DNA from: an uncultured Thermoleophilia bacterium
GTDB lineage: Bacteria; Actinomycetota; Thermoleophilia; UBA2241
DNA length: 15,165 bases
Reading direction: 5' to 3'
NCBI GenBank assembly: GCA_903912585.1
Contig: CAIWHY010000413.1
Coordinates: forward strand, 1 to 15,165
This document shows positions 7,450 to 12,711 of the stretch, piece by piece (the stretch's first letter is position 1; each line of letters starts with the position of its first letter). A program made the position numbers and the translations under genes. The notes under the pieces are model-generated. The model worked only from the letters and a program-made list of their open reading frames with translations, was not told where the DNA came from and did not search any database.

Positions 7450-7502
7450 GAGGCCTGCGACGGCTACGCCGGGGAAACCGGCACCGATCGCAGGCGCGCC
7501 TC
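7450..7502. other. Compound stem structure, possible non-coding RNA element
   Basis: Nested complementary segments can be drawn: GAGGC/GCCTC (7450-7454 with 7498-7502), CTGCGA/TCGCAG (7455-7460 with 7488-7493), CGG/CCG (7461-7463 with 7484-7486) and GCCGG/CCGGC (7468-7472 with 7478-7482). The apical loop is GGAAA. Unpaired positions are CTAC on one side, single A's at 7483 and 7487, and GCGC at 7494-7497. It lies between two convergent genes, 3' of both. No riboswitch class I know fits. It may be only a complex terminator. Confidence 0.4.
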
Positions 7503-7559
7503 GGCACTACCGTCCGTCAAGCCGTGGGCATGTCCCCGAGCCTGATGCCGCGGATCAGA

Positions 7560-7579
7560 GTCCCGCGGGCGTGCGGGAC
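7560..7579 (-). terminator. Hairpin just after the diguanylate cyclase gene
   Basis: GTCCCGC and GCGGGAC form a 7-bp stem with a 6-base loop, starting 4 bases past the minus-strand stop codon at 7584-7586. No T-run follows on that strand. Confidence 0.45.
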
Positions 7580-7583
7580 GCGG

Positions 7584-8690
7584 TCATCGCGCCTTCGCCA
7601 TCTCTTCGGCGCCGTCCCGCTCGCGCCGGCGCTCACGCTTGGCTCTGTACATGCGCTGATCGGTCCGCGCCAGGAGCTCGTCGATCTCGTCGAGCTCGTC
7701 CGCGTTCGCGATGACGCTGCCGGAGCTCACCGAGAAGTCGTAGGCATCGCCCAGCTCCGCGCGCTTGACGCGGACGGCGTCCTCGAGGCGCGTTGTGATC
7801 GCCTGGCAGTCGAGGCGCTCGTCGTCGCGGCGCCCGAGCAGGGCCAGCGCGACGAACTCGTCGCCCCCGATGCGCGCCACGACGTCTTCCTCGCGGAAGG
7901 CACAGCGCAGCGCGTCGGCGGCGGCCACGAGCAGGCCGTCGCCGGCCGCGTGGCCCATCTCGTCGTTCACGCGCTTGAGGCCGTCGACGTCGAGGTACAT
8001 GAGCAGGACCTGCCTGTGGGAGCGCCGCGCCCGGCGCCGGATCCGTTCGGCTTGGGTGAAGAAGCCGCGCCGGTTCAGCAGGCCCGTGAGCTCGTCGAGA
8101 TCGGTGAGGCCGCGCAGGAAGCCTTCCAGCTCCTTGTGAGCGGCGATGGAGTGGCAGACGGTCAGGCAGAGCCTGCGCCCGCCGATCTCCACAAGGCGGG
8201 CACTGACCTCGACGGGCCGCCTTTGCCGATCGCTGGTGATGTGCACGGTCTCGAACACGAGGATGCCGGCCTCGCTGAGCGCCCGCGCGCGGTCCTGCAC
8301 GTGGCGCCGCGCCTCCGGCGCGTGCACGTCTTCGGCGGTCATCGCCAGCAACTGCGCGCGCGAGTAGCCCAGGGAGTGGCAGGCGGCCTCGTTGGCCTCC
8401 ACGAGCTGACCTTGGCGCCCGTCTTCTTCGAGCCGATACACGAGGATGGCATCACTGCAGGCGTCGAACAACGCGCGATACCGGCGCTCGCTCTCGAGCT
8501 GCTCGGCGTGCGCCTCGTTGAGCGAGCTCAGCGTCTGCTGCGTGGAGCTGCGCTGCGAGAGCACGGTGAGGATGACGAGGCCGAGCAGCAAGCCGCTCAG
8601 CACGCCCTGCATCGTGGAGGGCACGAGCCACTGCGCTACGGCCACGCCCGCGGCACAGGCCACGAGGATGAGCGCCGCGCAGCGCCTCAC
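7584..8690 (-). CDS. Membrane-anchored PAS-GGDEF diguanylate cyclase
   Basis: The 368-residue protein makes cyclic di-GMP from two GTP at the cytoplasmic membrane. Two hydrophobic segments (about 4-22 and 28-46) form an N-terminal hairpin with almost no periplasmic loop. A short coiled linker (50-70) leads to a PAS domain (about 70-188: YRALFDACSDAILVY, EANEAACHSLGYS) and then the GGDEF domain (about 196-350: TDLDELTGLLNRRGF). The active-site signature is intact as IGGDEF (275-279), with metal-site residues in LDVDGLKRVND (233-243). The RxxD inhibitory site R266-D269 lies five residues before GGDEF, so product inhibition is expected. There is no EAL or HD-GYP domain. The start is GTG at 8688-8690 with Shine-Dalgarno GGAGAG (8698-8703) 7 nt upstream. 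The PAS ligand is unknown. Confidence 0.93.
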   Translation of the reverse strand: MRRCAALILVACAAGVAVAQWLVPSTMQGVLSGLLLGLVILTVLSQRSSTQQTLSSLNEAHAEQLESERRYRALFDACSDAILVYRLEEDGRQGQLVEANEAACHSLGYSRAQLLAMTAEDVHAPEARRHVQDRARALSEAGILVFETVHITSDRQRRPVEVSARLVEIGGRRLCLTVCHSIAAHKELEGFLRGLTDLDELTGLLNRRGFFTQAERIRRRARRSHRQVLLMYLDVDGLKRVNDEMGHAAGDGLLVAAADALRCAFREEDVVARIGGDEFVALALLGRRDDERLDCQAITTRLEDAVRVKRAELGDAYDFSVSSGSVIANADELDEIDELLARTDQRMYRAKRERRRERDGAEEMAKAR

Positions 8691-8852
8691 GGCCGGACTC
8701 TCCGGCGCGTCGCCCTTGCCTGCCCGTTCGCGTCCTGCGTGTGCACGTCGCGCCCCGATCGATTTCGCTGCCGATACATAGCCTCGTCAAGGCAGTGCAT
8801 CGGCGCGCGGCGGCCGCTCCGTAAGACCTAGTAGACGTATGTTCCGGGTCGT

Positions 8853-8880
8853 GCCGGCACGTCGGTCACGTGCTGCCGGC
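8853..8880 (-). terminator. Hairpin downstream of the DUF4429-like gene
   Basis: GCCGGCA (8853-8859) and TGCCGGC (8874-8880) pair, with CGT/ACG continuing the stem. The element overlaps the palindrome GTGCCGGCAC (8851-8860). It lies 62 bases past the stop of the small minus-strand gene and before the cyclase gene, so it may uncouple the two. The rest of the gap at 8691-8941 shows nothing else clear. Confidence 0.4.
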
Positions 8881-8941
8881 GGACGCGCGCATCAAGCGGC
8901 CGGCTTCGCCGAGCCACGAGCCGTCGGCGGCTGGGACTCCA

Positions 8942-9313
8942 TCACTCGCTCGAGCCCGGTGCGGCGTTCCGGACAGCCTCGCAGTGAAGCCCGACGAGCT
9001 CCCTCGCCTTCTCGAAGCCCGGCTGCTGCTTGTTCGTGAACATGACCGAGTTCTCATCTTGCGCGGCGTCGTAGGCGCCGCGCCTCGTCTCGGTGTCTCC
9101 GATGAGCGCGAACTGGATGTAGCCGTTCATGAAGGCGGTGGCGTTCTTGAACCGAGTGCCGGTCACCTGATCGATGGCGATCTCCTTGCGTCCCCTGAGG
9201 CCTTGGCCCAGCAGAGCCAGCCAGGCACGCTTTCGCCTGATGATGATGCGATCGGGCAGCACCTCGAGCGTTCCGTTGACTCCACTGGCCCCGAACCGCT
9301 CTGCCTCTTCCAT
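8942..9313 (-). CDS. DUF4429-like small protein (PH-like fold)
   Basis: The protein has 123 residues, is soluble, and has no signal peptide or membrane segment. The core GTLEVLPDRIIIRRK ... GLRGRKEIAIDQVTGTRFK ... GYIQFALIG ... DENSVMFTNKQQPGFEKAREL matches the pattern of DUF4429 and related short bacterial PH-like domains, often found alone or with a SHOCT helix in actinobacteria. No biochemical role is established that I can cite. A SHOCT tail is absent here; the C-terminus is a short unstructured tail. The start ATG (9311-9313) follows a G-rich AGGGGGG stretch with about 6 nt spacing. The open frame extends far upstream, but the similarity begins just after this ATG. It is transcribed in the same direction as the diguanylate cyclase 251 bp further on. 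Confidence 0.72.
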   Translation of the reverse strand: MEEAERFGASGVNGTLEVLPDRIIIRRKRAWLALLGQGLRGRKEIAIDQVTGTRFKNATAFMNGYIQFALIGDTETRRGAYDAAQDENSVMFTNKQQPGFEKARELVGLHCEAVRNAAPGSSE

Positions 9314-9438
9314 TGGGATCCCCCCTGTCGTGGTGCTGGTAGCTTGCCTAGCGTACCTGAGCGGGGCCCCGGCTTTCTGCGCAGGAATGCCGGGCGGCGC
9401 CCATCGCGACGGCCGACGCGTGCCCCGCCCAGGCTGCG

Positions 9439-9456
9439 GGCGGGCAGGCGCCCGCC
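9439..9456 (+). other. Hairpin just before the candidate promoter of the membrane protein gene
   Basis: GGCGGGC-AGGC-GCCCGCC is a 7-bp stem with a 4-base loop in the divergent spacer 9314-9481. It sits 11 bp before the TAGACT element. It may be a protein-binding site or chance in GC-rich DNA. Confidence 0.25.
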
Positions 9457-9467
9457 TCGCGGCGGAG

Positions 9468-9473
9468 TAGACT
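9468..9473 (+). promoter_or_regulatory. Candidate -10 (TAGACT) giving a leaderless transcript
   Basis: TAGACT fits the TANNNT -10 pattern, and ATG 9482 is 8 bases beyond it, about where transcription would start. There is no properly spaced Shine-Dalgarno before this ATG. Together these suggest a leaderless mRNA. No -35 is recognisable. Confidence 0.42.
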
Positions 9474-9481
9474 CCGAGGCG

Positions 9482-10018
9482 ATGCCCCGCCGCCTGCTCC
9501 TCATCGTCGCCTTCACGCTCGCCGGCTGGGCCTTCGGCGTCCTCGACTCGCGCCTCCCTATGCCGAGCTCGCCGGCGGTCTTCTGGCTCGGCAACCTGGG
9601 GAGCACCTGGCTCGTGCTGCCCTTCCTGGCGGGATGGGCCCAGCACTCGCGCCCGTGGGCTGTCGCCGGCGGCCTCTCGACCTCCGCGGCGAGCATGGTC
9701 GGCTTCTTCCTGCTCGGCGGCGTTTGGGGGCCGGCCTCCTTGGCCTTCGTCGCGGGCTGGATCCTGCTGGGGGCCGTGGCCGGCGCCGTCTACGGCCTCT
9801 TCGGCGAGTCCTGGGGCCGCTCGCGCGCGCTTCTCGACGGCCTCGCCCTGGCGCTGCCGTTCGTCCTCGAGCCGTGGGCGTGGTCGCTGGGGCTCGGCTA
9901 CTCGAAGGGCCGGCAGCCTGTATGGTATGCGGAGACGGCTGTCGGCGTGGCGCTGCTCGTCTGGGTCGTGGTCGCGAGCCGGCGGCGGGCGGCGCCAGGC
10001 AGGGCCGCCGGCGGTTGA
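9482..10018 (+). CDS. Six-helix membrane protein of unknown function
   Basis: This is a 178-residue protein I do not recognise with certainty. Six hydrophobic segments are visible at about 4-20, 32-52, 58-80, 84-105, 113-133 and 146-166. Motifs include FWLGNLGSTWLVLPFLAGW, LAGAVYGLFGES-like text in helix 4, and LPFVLEPWAW in helix 5. The tail is basic (SRRRAAPGR), which suggests a cytoplasmic C-terminus. Small actinobacterial membrane proteins of DUF type have this kind of layout, but I cannot name one. It is divergent from the DUF4429-like gene (168-bp spacer) and 144 bp ahead of the SpoIIE-type phosphatase gene. The start was chosen at the first ATG of the hydrophobic region; no earlier convincing start is in frame nearby. 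Confidence 0.7.
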   Translation: MPRRLLLIVAFTLAGWAFGVLDSRLPMPSSPAVFWLGNLGSTWLVLPFLAGWAQHSRPWAVAGGLSTSAASMVGFFLLGGVWGPASLAFVAGWILLGAVAGAVYGLFGESWGRSRALLDGLALALPFVLEPWAWSLGLGYSKGRQPVWYAETAVGVALLVWVVVASRRRAAPGRAAGG

Positions 10019-10076
10019 GCGGCGCCGACGGGGCGCCGCCGCCGGCGGAGGGGCGTGCGTGCCCCGGAATCTCCGG

Positions 10077-10082
10077 GGGTAG
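10077..10082 (+). promoter_or_regulatory. Possible GGGTAG-type -10 before the phosphatase gene
   Basis: GGGTAG resembles the -10 of SigB/SigF-class promoters (GGGTA-). The matching GTTT -35 is not evident, only GTGC-like text. The following 30 bp are less GC-rich and contain CTTGG-ACCAGA-CCAAG (10089-10104). This is speculative. Confidence 0.2.
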
Positions 10083-10162
10083 GTACTACTTGGACCAGAC
10101 CAAGCTTGCACGGAAAGGCATGGAGTGAGAGGCAGAATGCGAACCGGCGGCCCCCGCAGCTG

Positions 10163-12019
10163 ATGGCCGCCGCGCGCGGACCGCGCAAGAAGAAGGCCGA
10201 GGCCGGGGTGGCGGACGCTTCCGCTCAGCTGCGCCGGGAGGCCGAAGCGCGGCTCGACGGGCTGTCCGGCGCCCGGCCCGTGCCCGCGGACCCGGCGCTC
10301 GCCGCTCACGAGTTGCGCGTCCACCAGATCGAGCTCGAGATGCAGAACGAAGAGCTGCACCGCGCGCACCTGGAGGTGGACGCGCAGCGCGCCAAGTACT
10401 TCGAGCTGTTCGACCTGGCGCCGGTGGGCTACCTCACGGTGAGCGAGGTGGGTGCGGTCCGCGACGCCAATGTGACCGCCGCCCGGCTGCTGGGCGCGGA
10501 ACCGCGGCAGATCGTGGGGCAGCCGTTCAGCACGTTCGTCGCCGGCGCCGACCGCGACGCGTACTACCTGCGCCTCAGGCTGCTAGCGCAGACCGGCGAG
10601 CCGCAGACCCTCGATCTGCGGCTGCGCCGCGGCGCCGGCACCGCTGCGGCCGCCGGCGACTTCTGGGCGCGCCTCGACGCACGCCTCGAGCCCGCACCCG
10701 AGGGCGAGACGCACCTCACCTGGGTCACGTTCACGGACATCACGCCAAGCAAGGAAGCCGAAGCGGCGTTGCGCGAAAGCGAGCAGCGTGCGCTCGAACG
10801 CTCGAGCCGGGGAGAGCGGCTGAACGCGGCGCTCAACGAGGTGAATGCCAGACTCAACGCCTCGTTCGAGCTCGACGCAGCGCTCGCGGACGTGCTCGAG
10901 ATCGCGCGCGTGGCGCTCGACTGCGACGTCGCCGTGCTCAGTCGCGCCGCGCCCGGCGGCCCGCGCCTCGAGCACGCCGTCGGGCTGGAGATGCCGGACG
11001 GTGGCCTCGTCTTCGACCAGGAGCTTCTCGTAACTGTCTCCGCGGACGTGCCGACGGTGTTCGCGAGCTCGGGCGACCCGCAGGCGGCGTGGCCGAGCCA
11101 CCGGCTGGGGCTCGCCGAGGCGATCGTCGGGCCGTTCCCGCTGCACTGGCAAGGGGACGGCGCGCTCCTGCTTGGCAGGACGAACGGAGAGCGCGGCTTC
11201 GACGAGCAGGCGGTGGACTTCGTCCACCGCCTCACGCTCGCGCTCGCGCTGTCGCTCGCGAACGCGGCGCGCTTCGAGGCCGAACACCACATCGCCGAGA
11301 CCCTGCAGGAGGCGCTGCTGCGCATGCCCGCCTCGATCCGCGGCCTCGAGTTCTCGCATCTCTACCGTTCGGCGACCACGACGACGCGCGTCGGCGGCGA
11401 CTTCTTCGACGCCTTCGAGATGACCGGCGGCCGGGCGGGCGTCCTCATGGGCGACGTGTCCGGCAAGGGGCTCGAGGCCGCCGTGGTGACCTCGATCATC
11501 AAGGACACCATCAAGGCCTACGCGCACGACACCCGGTCCCCGGCGGCGGCCGTCAAGCGTGCGAACGCCGCGCTCGGCGAAGCGGTAGGGCCGCCCACCT
11601 TCGCGAGCCTCTTCTACGCCGTCGTCGACGGCGCGCGCGGCGTGCTGACGTACTGCAACGCAGGGCACCCGCCGCCCGTGGTCCGCGCCGCCGACGGTTC
11701 GCTGCGACTGCTCGAGGGGACGTCGCCCGTCATCGGCGCGTTCCCCGGCTCCGCCTTCGCCCAGCGCACCGTGAGGCTCGCCGGCGACGAGACGGTGCTG
11801 CTGTACACCGACGGTGTGACCGAGGCACGCGACCCGGCGGGGACCTTCTTCGACGAGCCGCGCCTGCACGCCGCCGTGCAGGCGGCGGGCGCGGCCGGCG
11901 TCGCCGGCCTCCCGGCGGCGATCTTCGCCGCGGTGATGGCGTTCAGCGAGGGGCGCCTGACCGACGACATCGCCTTGCTGGCCTTTCGGCATGCGGCGGC
12001 GCTCGCGCCGGAGCGCTAG
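10163..12019 (+). CDS. PAS-GAF-SpoIIE serine phosphatase (PP2C type), RsbU-like
   Basis: A 618-residue cytoplasmic sensor phosphatase. After a basic N-terminus and the helix ELRVHQIELEMQNEELHRA come a PAS domain (about 75-200: KYFELFDLAPVGYLTVSE), a GAF domain (about 230-375: SFELDAALADVLEIARVALD) and a SpoIIE/PP2C domain (about 386-610). Metal-binding motifs are intact: GGDFFD (D413), MGDVSGKG (D431), YTDGVTEA (D550) and TDDIALL (D601/D602). Such enzymes dephosphorylate a STAS anti-anti-sigma factor in response to a signal bound by PAS or GAF, which frees it to remove an anti-sigma kinase. A STAS gene follows directly. The start is uncertain: ATG 10163 lacks a clear Shine-Dalgarno, and GTG 10055 in the same frame has GGAGGGG too close upstream. 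The domains are unaffected by this choice. Confidence 0.9.
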   Translation: MAAARGPRKKKAEAGVADASAQLRREAEARLDGLSGARPVPADPALAAHELRVHQIELEMQNEELHRAHLEVDAQRAKYFELFDLAPVGYLTVSEVGAVRDANVTAARLLGAEPRQIVGQPFSTFVAGADRDAYYLRLRLLAQTGEPQTLDLRLRRGAGTAAAAGDFWARLDARLEPAPEGETHLTWVTFTDITPSKEAEAALRESEQRALERSSRGERLNAALNEVNARLNASFELDAALADVLEIARVALDCDVAVLSRAAPGGPRLEHAVGLEMPDGGLVFDQELLVTVSADVPTVFASSGDPQAAWPSHRLGLAEAIVGPFPLHWQGDGALLLGRTNGERGFDEQAVDFVHRLTLALALSLANAARFEAEHHIAETLQEALLRMPASIRGLEFSHLYRSATTTTRVGGDFFDAFEMTGGRAGVLMGDVSGKGLEAAVVTSIIKDTIKAYAHDTRSPAAAVKRANAALGEAVGPPTFASLFYAVVDGARGVLTYCNAGHPPPVVRAADGSLRLLEGTSPVIGAFPGSAFAQRTVRLAGDETVLLYTDGVTEARDPAGTFFDEPRLHAAVQAAGAAGVAGLPAAIFAAVMAFSEGRLTDDIALLAFRHAAALAPER

Positions 12020-12035
12020 CCGCTCGGCTGCGCCC

Positions 12036-12059
12036 GCCGGCCTCTTGAGGCGCGCCGGC
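12036..12059 (+). terminator. Hairpin after the phosphatase gene
   Basis: Two copies of GCCGGC (12036-12041 and 12054-12059) can pair, or alternatively GCCTC-TT-GAGGC (12040-12051) forms a tight inner stem. It begins 17 bases past the stop. It may only attenuate, because the STAS gene probably shares regulation with the phosphatase. Confidence 0.35.
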
Positions 12060-12070
12060 CGGGTCCACCT

Positions 12071-12148
12071 CCGCATGCGGTTTCGCCGCGTAGCGGCAGG
12101 GGAATCCCCGGCGCACAAGCCATGCGACCCCGCGGACAGTCCGGTCGC
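12071..12148 (+). other. Structured leader ahead of the small ORF and STAS gene
   Basis: Successive stems can be drawn: the palindrome CCGCATGCGG (12071-12080), GCGG-TTTCG-CCGC (12077-12089), GGGG-AAT-CCCC (12099-12109) and GCGACC/GGTCGC (12124-12129 with 12143-12148). The run ends just before the purine-rich ribosome-binding region GGGGGAAAGGGAG. No known riboswitch core is complete. Confidence 0.3.
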
Positions 12149-12161
12149 GGGGGAAAGGGAG

Positions 12162-12260
12162 ATGATGAGCCAGCCGCCTGTGACGAGCGCGGGGATCCGG
12201 CCACACGCGCCCGCGGCGCAACACGGAGTCGTGCGCACCGGCGTGCGGGAGGCCGCATGA
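12162..12260 (+). CDS. Possible 32-codon leader ORF overlapping the STAS start
   Basis: ATGATG at 12162-12167 follows the strong purine-rich GGGGGAAAGGGAG. The frame reads 32 codons, beginning MMSQPPVTSAGIRPHAP, and ends with TGA at 12258-12260. That stop overlaps the STAS ATG (12257) as ATGA, the classic arrangement for translational coupling. The peptide has no recognisable domain or membrane segment and is Ala/Pro/Val/Arg-rich. It could be a real small protein, a coupling leader with no peptide function, or chance in GC-rich sequence. The phase and the ribosome-binding site are the only support. Confidence 0.4.
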   Translation: MMSQPPVTSAGIRPHAPAAQHGVVRTGVREAA

Positions 12261-12649
12261 GCGACGGGCAACGCTGCGTCGAGATCCTCTCCGGCGTCCA
12301 CGCCACCATCGTCCAGCTCGAGGGTGAGATCGACATCGGCTCGGCGACGGACTTCAAGGAGGCGCTGCTGCGATCGATCGACGGCGGTGCGCGTCGCCTC
12401 GTCGTCGACGCCACCAGGGTGACCTTCATGGACTCATCGGGTCTGAGCGTGCTGATCGTCGGCGAACGACGGCTGCGTCCGCTCGGCGGCTCGCTCGCGA
12501 TCGCCTGCGGCGAGACGGTCCGGCGGCTCCTGCGGATGTCCGGGCTCCAGGACTCGTTCAGCCTCTATCCGGACCGCGACGCAGCGCTCCAGGCGGCGCT
12601 CGGCGCTCCCGGCTCCGCGGCCGCCCCGGCCCTGCCCGACGCGCCCTAG
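12257..12649 (+). CDS. STAS-domain anti-anti-sigma factor (SpoIIAA/RsbV-like)
   Basis: This 130-residue single-domain protein has the STAS pattern IVQLEGEIDIGSATDFKEAL ... VVDATRVTFMDSSGLSVLI. The phosphorylation motif DSSG is at 59-62, so Ser60 (or Ser61) is the expected switch residue: phosphorylated by an anti-sigma kinase and dephosphorylated by a SpoIIE-type phosphatase such as the one encoded 237 bp upstream. The unphosphorylated form would bind the kinase and release a sigma factor or another partner. The usual kinase gene (RsbW/SpoIIAB-like HATPase) is not next door. The start is ATG 12257 with GGGAGG 4 nt before it; the frame is open further upstream, but that part lacks similarity. 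The C-terminus adds an Ala/Pro-rich tail of about 15 residues. Confidence 0.92.
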   Translation: MSDGQRCVEILSGVHATIVQLEGEIDIGSATDFKEALLRSIDGGARRLVVDATRVTFMDSSGLSVLIVGERRLRPLGGSLAIACGETVRRLLRMSGLQDSFSLYPDRDAALQAALGAPGSAAAPALPDAP

Positions 12650-12689
12650 CCGCGCCTTCCGGCCCGCGGCCGGCTCCCGTCCGGCGCGG
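12650..12689 (+). terminator. Two-tier hairpin after the STAS gene
   Basis: Outer arms CCGCGCC (12650-12656) and GGCGCGG (12683-12689) enclose an inner perfect hairpin, CCGGCC-CGC-GGCCGG (12659-12673). The element starts directly after the STAS TAG and precedes the next gene's candidate promoter. It is a good candidate for ending the phosphatase-STAS transcript. Confidence 0.55.
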
Positions 12690-12696
12690 AAGGGAG

Positions 12697-12702
12697 TAGT
12701 GT
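12697..12702 (+). promoter_or_regulatory. Candidate -10 (TAGTGT) for the peptidase gene
   Basis: TAGTGT fits TANNNT and sits 9 bases before GTG 12712, consistent with a leaderless transcript. The purine run GGAAGGGAG (12688-12696) is too far from GTG 12712 to be an ideal Shine-Dalgarno. No -35 is seen. Confidence 0.35.
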
Positions 12703-12711
12703 GCTTCTGCA

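Noticed and set aside
7450..7502. Cyclic di-GMP (GEMM) riboswitch near the diguanylate cyclase
   Set aside because: The conserved GCAAA-type core and the tetraloop-receptor helix are absent, and the element lies 3' of both adjacent genes.
8839..9039. Plus-strand ORF of 66 codons preceded by TAGACG
   Set aside because: It overlaps the DUF4429-like gene on the other strand, and its translation is compositionally biased with no motif or Shine-Dalgarno.
8942..10369. Single 475-codon minus-strand gene spanning the DUF4429-like gene and beyond
   Set aside because: Only the last 123 codons show family pattern. The upstream part is antisense to two plus-strand genes and is Pro/Arg-rich noise.
12091..12160. 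Cobalamin riboswitch
   Set aside because: Only a short GGGGAAT...CCGG-like piece matches. The rest of the B12-box core is not present.
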